Assembly: GCA_014529385.2 (NCBI GenBank)
Contig: CM043956.1
Coordinates: 63,308,620-63,372,619 of the forward strand
DNA: 64,000 nt
Direction: 5' to 3'
Source: Adiantum capillus-veneris
Lineage: Eukaryota; Streptophyta; Polypodiopsida; Polypodiales; Pteridaceae
Translations under genes and position numbers: made by a program
Part shown: piece by piece, positions 1-11,521 of the stretch
How the letters are laid out: every line of letters begins with the position of its first letter
Numbering within the stretch: the stretch's first letter is position 1
The notes under the pieces: model-generated
What the model saw: the letters and a program-made list of their open reading frames with translations, nothing else
Databases searched by the model: none
What the model was told of the DNA's origin: nothing

Positions 1-555
1 ATAAGGGATACACTTTTGAGAGCTACAATTGACATTGCATGGATGTTTTGTGGAGAGTGTGCATCAAAACTTGGGCTTAACATTGTTTGTTGCATCTTAG
101 TGCTTGAAATGAATGAAAAAAAACCCTACATAGCACTAAAATTCAGCTTCTTTGAATGCCCATGGAATAGCACAAAACTTTTGGGTTTGTGATTGATCGT
201 GAATTCCTTCAAGAGTGCTTGTGATGAATGATCCAATGATTATATAGCACAAATGATCAAGTTCTTTTTGAAGGGTTGTGGTCAGACGTGAGATTTAGTT
301 GATCCAAAGTGCGAGTTGGCATTGCAATATATTGCAAAAATTGGCTATTTAGATCCATTCACTTTCATTCCAGCAAGTTGCAGTCATCTCTACCTCATAG
401 ATTTCTCTAAACTTGTAAAATTTCATGTGAGCTAGTTATTAGGAAGCTGTTTTGGAGAGCTTTAGAAATGTAAAATTTGGCTTTCAAGAGCCACTTGAAT
501 TCCATTCAAAATTGCATTAGTTCTAGTTGTGTCTTTGTGAGACCTAGCGGACCGG
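1..555. other. No gene recognised; left flank
   Basis: AT-rich sequence without a convincing reading frame or repeat. It ends at the left terminal repeat of the large element that starts at 556. I see nothing else in it. Confidence 0.5.
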
Positions 556-575
556 AGCATGTTTAGGTGGTACCA
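556..575 (+). repeat. Left terminal inverted repeat
   Basis: Twenty bases identical to the reverse complement of 11522-11541. Similarity stops outside position 556, as expected of an element end. Confidence 0.65.
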
Positions 576-577
576 AA

Positions 578-600
578 AAGGAGTGTCTTGGACACTCCTT
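578..600. repeat. Subterminal hairpin, 10-bp perfect stem
   Basis: AAGGAGTGTC and GACACTCCTT are perfect reverse complements separated by three bases, directly inside the left terminal repeat. At the right end an 8-bp inverted repeat (GGTACCAC/GTGGTACC, about 11497-11528) is in a similar place. Such structures are plausible transposase-binding or end-recognition features, but that is inference. Confidence 0.6.
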
Positions 601-642
601 TGGTAGGAGATGAAATGGGTGGTGAGTTATTTATTTTCATAT

Positions 643-650
643 TATATAAA
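643..650 (+). promoter_or_regulatory. TATA-box-like site for the plus-strand gene
   Basis: TATATAAA lies about 0.5 kb upstream of the first recognisable coding sequence of the transposase-like gene. Position and sequence fit a TATA box; no transcription start is visible. Confidence 0.35.
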
Positions 651-827
651 GGAAAGATAAAATATTTTTTGGCGGAGAGGTTAGAATTTAGGCGAGCTAG
701 AAATTCCATTTTACTTTAATACTAAAGCTTAAAGTAGCAAACTGCTTGTGCATTTAAATTCCCTCTCGCCACCACTCCTTTGGGCTCTCTGCAGTGCTGC
801 CTCAATGGGTCCCTCCACCTCTTGTGC

Positions 828-829
<2 letters not shown>

Positions 830-867
<38 letters not shown>

Positions 868-994
868 CTCTCTCTCAGTCCTCCATAGCCGTTGCAGGTG
901 CTTGCAGGTGCAACACAAAACCATATCAACCAGCTCCTCATTGCCATCCATATTTAGCTTCAACGAAAGCTCTCTCTCTCTCTCTCTCTCTCTC
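830..994. repeat. Two (TC)n microsatellites
   Basis: (TC)n tracts at about 830-862 and 971-994. Ser-Leu and Arg-Glu reading frames over them are artefacts of the dinucleotide repeat. Confidence 0.9.
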
Positions 995-1159
995 TACATG
1001 AGTATTATGGCATTGTTTTGGCTGTCTTCATTGTCGTGTCATTAGCATCCTTGCACGTTCCACATGGGATCACATGATACTTAAAATGGAAATACAAACC
1101 CCCTTTACCTTCCTCCATTATCTACTACACAACATATCCCAAGGGATCTTCTGCCGAGT

Positions 1160-4100
1160 CTACGAAACTACTGGGCTGCAAAGAAGAGGGAACAAAGAAA
1201 CATGCAAAAAAGGATGGCACGAGCGCAAGAGGATGGTGACATTGATGAGCAGTTTTTGAAACGGGCTACTGTCATGGCATGCCTCAATGGAGTCAATGGG
1301 GATGACAATGTAATGAGCAATAATGATGTTGCGAAGGCATTAGGACTTCATCGAAGAAATGTCACGGAAGCCAATTTTCGAATACAAACTTATATGGAGG
1401 AGGGGTCATTTCCCTTAGACACGTGTCAATGTCAACATCATAGGACTAGTACCTTAACAATCAAAATCAGAGAAATCGTGTTTCAATTCTGGTCAATGGA
1501 AACCTGCATCTCTCCAAACAAGAAAGATGTGGTTCGAGAGAGAATCGGCAAGAGGACACATGTGGTGCATTCGGTGCATCTCCTTGATTTACCTCAGGTA
1601 TATCAGCCAAAACATCTTCAAAGTGTGTCACAATGCTTTCCTTAGTAATTTTGGGTGCTTGCAAAAGATTTGAAGTGCTTTATAAGTGCCTCAAAGTGCG
1701 TCACTTAGAGCCTACAAATTCTTGAAAGCGCCAAAAAAGTGCTTCAAAGTATTTCAAAGCGCTTCCAAAGTCCACTAAAGTGCTTCATGGTGCTTGAAAG
1801 TCCACAAAGTACTTTAGAGTGCTTTCTAAACTCTAAAGTGATTTGTGATTTGGAGTGCTGCAGAGTGCCACAAAGTGCCTCAGAGTGCTCTTAAATAGCA
1901 CTGAAGTGCTTTCAAAGAGTCCTTAAAGTGCACTTCAGAGTGCTTTCAAGTGCCCAAAAGTGCTTTAAGTGTTGCAGAGTGCTTCAAAGTGCTTGAAAGC
2001 ATCAAAAAGTGCTTTATAGTGCTTCATTGTGCTTCAAAGTGCCACAAAGTTCTATTTAGTGCACCAAAGTGCTTCATATTGCTTGAAACTTCCATAAAGT
2101 GCTTCATAGCACTTGAAAGTTCCACAAAGTGCTTTGAAGTGCCACAATGTGCCACCAAGTAGTTTAGAGTGCTTCCAAAGTGCACCAAAGTAGTTCAAAG
2201 TGCACCAAATTGTTGGTAAAGTGCTTCAGAGTGCTATCAAGTGCCACAAAGTGCCTTAGAGTGCTCTTAAAGTGCAGTGAAGTGCTTCAGAGTGCTTTCA
2301 AGTGCCCCAAAGTTCTTTACAGTACTGCAGAGTGCTTCAAAGGGCACCAAAGTGTATGATAGGTTGCTTAAGTGCCTCGTAGTGCTTGAAAGTGCCACAA
2401 AGTGGTGCTTCAGAGTGCTTTCAAGTGCCCCAAAGTGCTTTAAAGTGCTGTAGAGTGCTTAACAGGGCACCAAAGTGCCCCAAAGTGCTTCAAAATGTTC
2501 TCCCAGTGCACTAAAGTGATTCACTAGTGGACAGAAGTTCAACAGTACAAAAAACTGAAGTAGAAACTGAGAATTTCCAAAAATAGACACCAACTCCCAC
2601 TTCTCAACCAACACCACCACACTTTGGTTGAAAAGGTGGAGGAATGACAAATCTACATTTTTTGTGGACAAAAGGTGAAGTCATACCTACTTTTGTGAAA
2701 ATACACCCCGAGGTGGTAGTAGGTAAGTGTTGCAATTAGATTTTAGTACTTTATAGTATTTTTAAATGTCTTTTGTGTGGCAAAGGATTTGTACATGCGG
2801 TTCCAAGAGGATCATCCTAACATTAGGATGTCCATTAGATGCTTTGAGGGTCTAAAGCCATACTTCGTATGCAAGTTGAAGGACTGCAGCACTTGTTGTT
2901 GTGAATACCATGTTCAGCTTGTTTACTTGAAGGAAGGCTTAAATCAGATGTGCCATGGAAGATACAGGCTACATGGAACGTCATGCTTTTTCAGGTGTCT
3001 TGTGTGCAGTCCGAGTGGTGGAATAGCGCAGTGCACAACATCAAAAGCCACTTTTTCATCCTTGACAAAACTATGGGAGTTTGTATTGTGTCCAAAGCCA
3101 ACTGATAGTTATTTTCACCGCATCAAATGTCTTTTGGGAACATGAACTGATTGCGGGAGTAAAAGGCTCTTGTTGTGTCCCATCGAAGAGAGTGATGGTA
3201 TCTCTAGAATGATTGTCAAGCTTTTGGACAAGGTTCCTACACAGGAAAATGATAAAGAAGGTCAAGCTAAATGTTGAAAAGACCTCATGATTCAACATCT
3301 CAGTCTGATGAGTTTTATTTCTATGCTTTGAGGGAAAATAGGGAAGTTCATCAAACACAATCACTTGTATAGGTGGCAAGCTCAACAGTTCAACGAGTGT
3401 TTGGCCAATTTTCTTGATGATGTAGTGGTGTCTATAGTGGATTTTGCAGAGAATTACTCCTTCAAGGTGCAGAATGAGATCCAGTCAATGCATTGGTATT
3501 CATCTCAGGTCACAATCTTTGTTCACATTTCATACATACGTGATGCGCTTGGTGTTATACAAAAGACGACTCACTTCTACATCTTTGATGACAAGACACA
3601 TGACACTTTGTTTGTGCAACACTATTTTCTTTTGCACAATGAATGGTTGAAAAGACATGGCTATACTGTCAAGCGACATTGGGTGTGGTCGGATGGTGCT
3701 GCATCACAATTCAAAGCAAGGCGGACATTCTATTTTGTTGCATGATTCTTCAATATGACAGGTGTTGAAATGATGCAGAATTTCTTTGCTTTAGGCCATG
3801 GAAAGGGTGAACACAACGGGGCTGGTGTAGCGGTCAAAAGAGCCCTCACACATGACCAGTTGAAATTTGATGGGTGGGTGCTCATGAAGCTTCAAGCGTT
3901 GTCGCATTCCCCAATGCAACTCTCAAAAATCAATGCCCACAGACATGCAAGAAAGTCGATCGTGCTTTCTGGGAGGTCAAGCTCGATGATGTCGATAGAG
4001 TTAGAGAGTGGGATTGCAAGCACATGGCAGGGTCTCAATTCTGGCACTGTGTCAATGGGTACAGTCAGACGGATATGCACAGACTAAGGCATAGATTTCT

Positions 4101-4644
4101 CTCTTGCTTTTGTGGTGTGTGCATCAAAGGTCAATGGAGGAGATGTGCCAGCAAAGGCCATGTGCAGGGGTGGGTATTCTTGCAAATACAACCCACAGTT
4201 ACGGATGAAAACGATGGAGAAGCATCGAGCAAGGATGATGATGAATATGCCCCCATGTATGTTGGCCACCATGATGACCTAAGCGATGCCTTGATGGTTG
4301 GACATAACTTTGCAGTGACTGCAGAGGAGGTAGGTGCAGACTTCTACATTCTGAAATGCACCAACACAAAGTGCCTGGCCAAAATAGAGGAAAAGGATCA
4401 ATGGAACAACATCATTAAGAAAAATTTGTATGTGGTTGAGGGCCTATTCTATGACAAGGTAAATGGCCGAGATGATACTTATGTCCTTTTGGGCAACAAG
4501 CCCATTGCTCTAATCTACTCCCATATGGTGCGATGCATCAGGTTTTCCATGTCCCCGAGGGAAGGTGACCATAATGTATATGATATGTCAAATGACATAT
4601 TCGAGAAAATCTATAACAGCATGCCCTCAGAGGAGAACTTGTAA
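1160..4644 (+). pseudogene. Transposase-like gene with DFAENY / SDGxxSQFK / GHGKG motifs, broken
   Basis: Coding sequence starts upstream of the ATG at 1202 and runs to CAG at 1597 (includes ALGLHRRNV and SPNKKDVVRERIG). A GT donor at 1598 and an AG acceptor at 2784-2785 define a phase-0 intron of about 1.19 kb that holds the first AAGTGC repeat array. The next exon begins DLYMRFQEDHP (2786) and has CCCEYHV (about 2896). The core has DFAENYSF (from 3440), a WSDGAASQFK motif (from about 3688) and GHGKGEHNGAGVAVKR (about 3793). The C-terminal part (3874-4644) has a cysteine cluster CFCGVC and an acidic linker. I recognise this motif set from uncharacterised transposase-like proteins of animals and plants; acidic residues in the three blocks could form a DDE-type site, which is inference. 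In-frame TGA codons at 3144-3146 and 3743-3745, and frame changes near 3285-3350 and 3860, make it a pseudogene. Confidence 0.65.
1660..2530 (+). repeat. AAGTGC-core degenerate repeat array 1 (in intron)
   Basis: Dozens of copies of AAAGTGC spaced about 9-20 bases apart, in contexts such as TTCAAAGTGC and TTGAAAGTGC, mostly in one orientation. The array lies wholly inside the predicted intron 1598-2785. Spacing is irregular, so it is not a simple satellite. Short reading frames across it (for example 1950-2162) are artefacts of the repeat. Confidence 0.85.
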
Positions 4645-4855
4645 GATTTATCTGTGTAAATTTGACTTGAGGACATGGCCAACACTTTTAACAGTAGCTA
4701 GCACTCAAAAAAATAAAAAATAAAAAATAAAAAGGAGGCAGTGAACTATATTAAAGAGAGTCAGGAAGGATTACATCAAAGCTGAGGGGGGGGATCACCT
4801 GACTACTTCCCTCTAGAATTACAGCTAATCACGCCTGCTAAACAACTAGCACTTT
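4645..4855. other. Short A-rich spacer after the transposase-like gene
   Basis: Contains an (AAAAAT)n-like stretch near 4708-4732 and a GGGGGGG run near 4785-4791. I see no gene. The A-rich stretch could hold the 3' end of the plus-strand gene. Confidence 0.4.
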
Positions 4856-5545
4856 TCACAATAGAGTGATAAAAGACGTCTTTTAAAACACTTGAAAGAA
4901 CTTCTGAGCACTTGACCAGTTGACCAACACTTTACAAGCCCCGTGAACCACTTTACCAACCTCTTGACACACTTAAAATCACTTTTGAGCACTTTACCAG
5001 GCCCCTGAACCAGTTGACCAGCTCTTTGGACCACTTAGGACCACCTGACCAACACTTTGGACCACTTGACCAACACTTTTAAGCACTTTATACTACTTGA
5101 AAAGCACTATGAACCACTTGAACACCCCCTGAACCACTTGGCTAGCACTTTATACCACTTGACAAGCACTTTGAACCACTTGACCAACCCCCTAAACCAC
5201 TTGAACATCACTTTGTTCCACTTGACCACCATTTACCAACCCCTCGAACCACTTGACCAGCTCTTTGGACCACTTGACCAGCACTTTATACCACTTGACA
5301 AGCCCCTTGAACCACTTGACCACCCCCCTGAACCACTTGGCCATCACTTTATACCACTTGACAAGCACTATGAACCACCTCATCAACACTTTGACCAACC
5401 CCGTGAACCACTTGGACAACACTTTGTACTACTTGACCACCACTTTAAAACCACCTAAACCACTTGACCAGCTCTTTGGACCACTTGACCAGCACTTTTC
5501 AGCACTTTTGTACCACTTGGACAACACTTTGAACCACTTGATCAC
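4856..5545. repeat. CACTTGACCA / GCACTTT degenerate repeat array 2
   Basis: Tandem-like array of units such as CACTTGACCAGCACTTTGG, about 10 and 20 bases in period, here with GCACTTT and CCACTTG cores (the complement is AAAGTGC/CAAGTGG). It occupies the gap between the 3' ends of the two convergent genes of the element. The sequence family is related to, but distinct from, arrays 1 and 3. Reading frames through it (5057-5458 and others) are repeat artefacts. Confidence 0.85.
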
Positions 5546-5855
5546 TTAACTAATACTTAACACCCAATCCAGTTGACAACAACAAAAACAGTTTATGCAA
5601 AATTCTTCATAGTATATTCAGGTTTAGATATAAGAACAGTTAGCTTTACAGGGAGTTAGATTTTTCAAGGAGTAAATTCAGTTAGTTAGAAGACTGCTTT
5701 GGCCATCCTTGCCGAGGTGGCCGCTTCTAGTTGGTTGCTGGAGCTGGCAGCCTCGGTGCAAGAATTTTCTGTTGTGCCCGTACTTTTCCATGTGCTAGAT
5801 TCCAGTCCAATTGTGCAAGTTCATCCTTCCTGGCATCAAATGGGACATTCCCTAA

Positions 5856-7177
5856 CACTAGGTTGGTAATGGGACACTTTTATGTCCTGTTAACTGACCA
5901 TTTTCCTTGAATTATGTCAAGAGTTTCAAAATTTATTTTGAGGTGCTATCTATCTAAAACGTTGTCTCGTGAGTTGAAAAACACTCGACATTTTTTTGGA
6001 ATATCAATTCCATCTTTAACCTTGTCCTTGCACAACATTTCATAACCTAAACTGTGTGAAAAAACGGGTCCTGTTTTTGGCTTTTTTCAACTTTTTGCAA
6101 CTATACCACTCTAGAATTCATTTTTGTGACGTCTCTAATGCTAGATAACTATCTTTAGTAGTCCTCAACATGTCCTGATGATTCTAGGGAGAAATAAATA
6201 TTAAAATTGTAAGTTATGACCAAATTACAAAAATTGTCAAATCCTGTTTTTTAGCCAATTTTAGCTCTTCTATGATTTTTTTGGTGGATTTCATAATATC
6301 CAAATGCATTTTTGATTTTCTATGTCACATATTATAACATAAAGCTAATATTCCTTGAGTTTTGGGGCACCTAATACCCTATTTTGCATAGTACACAACG
6401 ATGGTTGATTTTTTCAATTATAGAAGAAAACGAAACATTCTAGTATATCAAGTATAGCTTTTCCAATATTGTTAGTTTCTTGTGACAACTACATGCATTT
6501 TGTAGGTAGTAACCATATCTAGTCATAAGGATCAAATTTGGCTAGATATTGAATAGTTTCTATTGGATTCTACAACTCATAATAATGAACCCAGTTTTTC
6601 CATGTTTGTTGTATTTAGCACTTCATCTTTGTCCCCAAGATTCCCCTTGGTAAGAGATGTATTATTCTTTTGACATACTCCATGGCTCCTTATGAGCATA
6701 AAGGACAATAGGGAACTAAGAAAACATGCATGTATTATTTGTATTGAGCGTGCCTATAGAAACTTTGATGATAGGTTTGCAGAATGGTAAAAATTCAACT
6801 TTTTTGTACCTATTTATTTTGGCAAAACAAAAAATAGTGAGTGAGAAGCAATCATATGTTCTGATCACCAACCCGTTGAAGTTAACTAGGGAATTTATCT
6901 CAAGTCCTGAAAAAATACCTAATCTTATTTTTATGCAACAAAACGTAAGAAATGACTGTTTTGATGAAAATGCACTGGTCCATCAACTTTGGAGGCTTGG
7001 TGTGACCAAAAGATGAAAAATTTTACAAGTTTCTTATTTTTTCCATGTGTAGTAGGCCTTGAACTATAACCTCATGAAAGGATTTTACAAAATGAGTGGA
7101 TCTACTATGGTTTTGGAGGTTTTTTTCAAAACCCTGAAAGGACACTTTTATGTCCTGTTAGGTTACCAACCTAGTGC
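5856..7177. mobile_element. Non-autonomous PIF/Harbinger-like element (1.32 kb), TAA target duplication
   Basis: The left end CACTAGGTTGGTAA (5856) is repeated in inverted form at the right end (TTACCAACCTAGTGC, to 7177), with one terminal base missing on the left. TAA flanks it at 5853-5855 and 7178-7180. Removing the element and one TAA joins the minus-strand codons AAG TTG TTA to GGG AAT GTC in frame, so the insertion interrupted a coding exon. Both ends carry ACACTTTTATGTCCTG next to the terminal repeat. The interior is AT-rich and I see no transposase in it. A three-base TWA duplication is typical of PIF/Harbinger; the CACTA-like first bases would be the alternative reading. Confidence 0.65.
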
Positions 7178-8505
7178 TAACAACTTGGCTCTGTTACGAG
7201 TCTCAACCCCCTGTATTATAAATAAGGCAACATCCTCCTTGAGGAATTTTTCCCACTCCCTCTCATTTTGCTTTTCTATCCTAGGTAGAACGACAAAGTT
7301 ACTAGGATCATTGAAGTACATCTTATAAAGGGAATCATCCAACAGTAAAGTGTTAGACTTATTGAACTTAGGAAAGAGGTACCAAAAGGTTTCTAGTTTT
7401 TTGAAAAACATTTGCTTTGGGGGGTTTCCATATTCCCTGCTAACATGGCAGCAGTTCTGTGCCAGCCACCCACTCAGACAACACTTGGCATGAGATAGGC
7501 ACTTGTCCATACCCTTCTCAAGATTGTGGCAGGCACGTGATGACCATAGAAAAGTCTCTGCTATCTAACTCAATCCAAGCAATAATAATTCTGCATCATT
7601 CCGTACATAGTAGGTGACGTTATCATCCCCCTTTACTTTGTGAAAGTACAACATGTTTAAATCTGGGGGTTCCAATCCTTTGCGCTTGTCATGCACACAA
7701 GCAAGCACATTGTTGAAGTCTACAATTTCTGCCAAATTTCTATGGATTGGGAAGTGAGACATTGGTTCGTAGCAAGGAATTTGGCGATCAATGTGCTCTA
7801 CCTCATCAGTGGGCGGTGGGGGTTTTGAGCCAACCACACAAATTTTAACTACAGAGCACAAATGGACAGAAAGTAAGAGAGAATACTTATATTTATATTT
7901 CTGGGAAAAAAGATACAAAGCTGCAAGAAGCTAAATCTTCTTGCATGCTCTGGTTTTTGGGGGGAGTATGCCAATACGCTTTTTGGGGTCCAGGGACAGC
8001 TCTTCCTCCACCTGCTTCTTTCTCTTCTTCTACATCTCCACTGCTACAAATTATAGGGTTGATTCCATTTCAAGATCCTCTACCTCAGCTACATTGTCCT
8101 CCTTATAGGCATCAGTACCTCGATAGCATATTGTGACCACAATGAACACAATGAGCATGATTCAGACATGGGAGGAGACAGATATAAAAAACTGACAGTA
8201 CCTTGGTTGCTTGCGGACAGAGTTGTCTCCTTTAGAATGTCTCCATCACCACCCTCAACAGTTTTCCCACCCTCAAAGTTCTTGTACTTCAGCAACATGT
8301 CAAGGTAAAAGACCTCGTCCACATCGTACATGGACAATGTGGAAGCTTCTTTCTCAGTCACTGGCTCAACTGAACCAACGCACACAATTAGTCTCCACAA
8401 CAGATTAGCATAAGTTCTGTTGTATAAAATGACCAACCTACCTTCAAGCTCCTCATACAAATTCCCAAGTGCCCAACATCTTGCTATATGGGATATCTCC
8501 CATTT

Positions 8506-8640
8506 ACAGTCTGGTACAACACACTTGGGATCAGCCGCACTGACCACTAAAAAGCAGAACAGATGGTATCTGTGGACACACGGCAGCTGAAAGACACCCG
8601 CCGCATATTTTCCCGACAGTTCTTGGCCACATACCACACA
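8506..8640 (-). other. RING-like zinc-finger segment
   Basis: On the minus strand the translation has CVVCGQELSG, then LPCVHRYHLFC, then KCVVPDCKW. This gives eight metal ligands in the order C,C / C,H / H,C / C,C, the RING-type cross-brace pattern with H at two central positions. RING fingers usually bind E2 ubiquitin-conjugating enzymes; whether this one did is unknown. It belongs to the minus-strand gene of the large element. Confidence 0.55.
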
Positions 8641-8869
8641 ATTTCCACACAATAAAACAATATCCACACTAAATTTAGACTTGGAAGGTGGAGTGGGCAC
8701 TAGAAGGGCCCTGCCCTCTCTTTTCATGAACTTGCTGGACCCCTTCATGAAGGAGGCCTGCCTTCTGAACTCGATCACCAAGCTCCCTGTCTATTTCCTG
8801 AACTATTTTCTGTACAAAATGAAAAACAAAGGAAGATTATTGCATAACCAACCATGATGGGAGACATGC

Positions 8870-9838
8870 AGGCCCTAGCAGCAGGCACTTGCAAGCACCT
8901 TGGAGCACTTTCTGAAACATTCAAGTACTTGTAGACACTTGCAAGTGCCTGCAAGTGCTCTATCTGTCCACTTGCAGCACTTTGAAAGGCACTTACTAGC
9001 ACTTGGAAGCTCTTTTTAGCACTTTGAAGCACTTTCAACCACCTGCAAACTCTAGAAGATACTTGCAGGGTCTTAAAAGTGGTTAAAAGTGCTTTAAAGT
9101 GATTAAAAGTGCTCTGAAGTGATTGTAGAATAAACTTTTAAGCACTTTGAAAGAATTTTGAAGCAATTTTAATCACTTTGAAGCACCTTCAAGCAATTGC
9201 AAGACTTTGCAAGTGGTTCAAAGTGCTTTAATGTGCCTGCAGAGGTGGTTCAAAGTGCTTGCAAGTGCATAAAAGTTAAGACACTTTTTAGCACTTGCAG
9301 GCATTTGTAGGTGTTTAAAAGTGCTTCGAAGTGCTTGCAGCTGCTCTATCTGTCCACTTGCAGCACTTTGAAAGGCAATTGCTAGCACTTGGAAGCTCTT
9401 TTTAGCACTTTGAAGCATTTTCAACCACCTGCAAACTCCTGCAAGTTCTTGCAGGGTCTTAAAAGTGCTTTAAAGTGCTCTGAAGTGATTGCAAAAATCA
9501 CTTTTAAGCATTTTGAAGCAATTTTAACCACTTTGAAGCACTTCAAGCACTTGCAAGAGTTTGCAAGTGGTTAAAAGTGCTTCAAAGTGCTTGCAAGTGC
9601 ATAAAAGTTAAGCACTTTTTAGCAATTTTTAGCACTTGCAAGCATTTGTAGGTGTTTAAAAGTACTTGGAAGTGCTTGCAAGTGGTTAAAAGTGTTTGCA
9701 AGTGCTAAATAGTCAAGCATTGTTTAGCACTTGCAAGCACTTTCAACCATTTTTAAGCAACTGCAAGCACTTAAAAGAGCCTATAGGTGACTAAAAGTGC
9801 TTGCAAGTGCTTAAAAGGTGAGCACTTTCTAACACTCT
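8870..9838. repeat. AAGTGC / GCACTT degenerate repeat array 3 (in intron)
   Basis: Long array in which AAGTGC and its complement GCACTT alternate, giving many short palindromes such as GCACTTGCAAGTGC. It contains an internal duplication: about 8940-9060 resembles 9335-9450. It lies inside the predicted large intron of the minus-strand gene. The same core marks arrays 1 and 2. Confidence 0.85.
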
Positions 9839-11141
9839 ATACACTTTAAAGACAGAGAAGACTGTAGTACCTGCATGGCTGACACCTCCTCCATCATCCT
9901 TGCAGCATCGTTGAATCCAAAGGACTTGGAAAGTACCCTTGTAAGGGCTCTGATTTCAGCCTCCTTTTTGGCAATCGCAGCTGCGTTTTCTGTTGGAGAG
10001 GCTTTCAGTTTCTCCACCTCCTCTATGAGGCTCTCAACCTCCTCTATGAGGCTCTCCACCTCTGCAATGATGGGTGCACAAGTTGAGGTACCTTTGTTGC
10101 GCAACCATATGTCCCACTTTGCAACTAGGACTGTCTTTGCAGACTTCACCTTCTCCTCTGCCTTCACTGCCTGCGGATCAAGGTCATCGGCAAGATTATC
10201 CACCCATGCTGTGTAGAGAGAGGGACTGAGAGTCTGTTGACATGTGTTGTAGAGGGAGGCTGGATGCCGTAGGACCGTCCACAACATTCTCTGTCAGTCC
10301 TTCAAATGTGGGGGCTTCTTTCACGCTATAATTGGACATGAACTTTTGTATTTTTCGATTGAGCCCCCCTTTTTGGCTCTTTACATTCTCTAATACTTGA
10401 TCCCCGACCAAAGCCCATGCAATCTTATGGCTGTTGGGGTCTGCTTTGGTAGCATCGCAATATTCATATGCAAACCCCCTCACAAACCTCATCATGAGCT
10501 TGCCGTTGGAGGGGACAGCATGGTAGACCTTCTGATATAGAAGCCTACATGCATCATGAAGGTGGTCATGCACCTGGTGGAGGAAGATCTTAGTATTCTT
10601 CTTCTCTGGCACCTTGAACACTATTGACCACTATTCAGGTGGCAGGTCCTTGTCTGTTAAATCCTTGGGAAGCTTGCCCTTCCTGCTTTGTCCATATTCC
10701 TCATGCAGCTGCAATGCAAAATAGAAAAACCTGGAAAGTACCGGATACTCCACTGATGCTGCAAGCAAAGCCATGGAGAAAAATGATTTGTAGCCAATGC
10801 TGAAAAATAGGAATTTTTGCCATGCACTGCCATGAGACGCATAGACATGACCAAAATGCAATGTAGAACTTACCTTTCCAAGCAACTTTTTTAGTCGACA
10901 ACATTCCTTTGGAGAGGGAAGTTTTAGTGGTTGTGTTTGTTGCGGGGATTCTACTACTGTGTGGTGGCTATTGCGGGGGTCTATTGTGTTGTGGTGTTTG
11001 TTGCAGGGGCCACCTTCTATACCACCTCCGTGCTCTGAGTCGGGTTTTTGCACTTCCGGGAGGGAATGTTCTTCTTGGGAGTCATCTTTGCAAAGGGTGC
11101 TGCTGCAGCCTTTATGCTTTCGTACCGGGGGCAATGGGACA

Positions 11142-11521
11142 TAGCTCCACCAGGGCTATGGAAAAGCGCAACAGGTGCAATGGAGGGCAGAGCGCGACGG
11201 ATACACCATGCAATGGGGGGAGCACGAGCTATGGGAGCAGAGAAAGCACACAGGTACAAGTAGGCGTCCGAGTGACAAGCTAGTTGCATGAGAAGAAAGG
11301 AGAAAAAGGACAAGGAGTGTCTAGGCCAATGATGACTGTAAGTTCATAAAAAGGGGACCCACTCCACCCCATAATGGCGGGCATGCATTTAGATTATAAA
11401 TACATAAACTATATTGCATGGAAATTTAGAATTTCCCTCTCCCTCTTTTCCCACATTTGAAAAACGTTGAATTTCCCTCCACCTAGGTGCTATTGGTGGT
11501 ACCACGAAAAGGTGCAAAAAG
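11142..11521. other. Right subterminal region of the large element
   Basis: Between the first recognisable codons of the minus-strand gene and the right terminal repeat. A TATA-like GTATTTATAATC is present on the minus strand (about 11390-11402), suitable as a promoter for that gene. No other feature seen. Confidence 0.35.

Larger units (their letters stand above)
5727..11134 (-). pseudogene. Second gene of the large element: coiled coil plus RING-like zinc finger, broken
   Basis: Read on the minus strand, coding blocks follow in order. The first runs 11134-10874, with a classic donor AAAG|GTAAGT and an acceptor TTGCAG that remove 10873-10709. Next is 10708-9870, with an in-frame TAG at 10631-10633 and a frameshift near 10250; it includes a heptad-like IEEVESLIEEVEKLK segment. 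A large intron (about 9868-8805) holds repeat array 3. A RING-like exon (8781 downward) has Cys/His ligands C-x2-C, C-x-H-x2-H-x2-C and C-x4-C at 8640-8506. Further exons are bounded by GT/AG sites around 8443-8366, 8205 and 7900-7565. The last blocks, 7510-7181 and 5852-5730, are split by an inserted element. The stop is at 5729-5727. I do not recognise the protein outside the RING-like finger. The single-gene model is inference from frame, splice sites and the clean insertion junction. Confidence 0.5.

Noticed and set aside
1950-2162. Cys/Lys-rich 70-codon frame
   Set aside because: Produced by the AAGTGC repeat array inside a predicted intron; the frames at 5057-5549 and 8775-9574 are rejected for the same reason.
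1660-2530. CRISPR-like regular repeats
   Set aside because: The repeats are short, irregularly spaced and degenerate, and the context is a eukaryotic genome.
4700-4800. A-rich stretch as a possible LINE 3' tail
   Set aside because: No LINE coding sequence or target duplication is visible near it.
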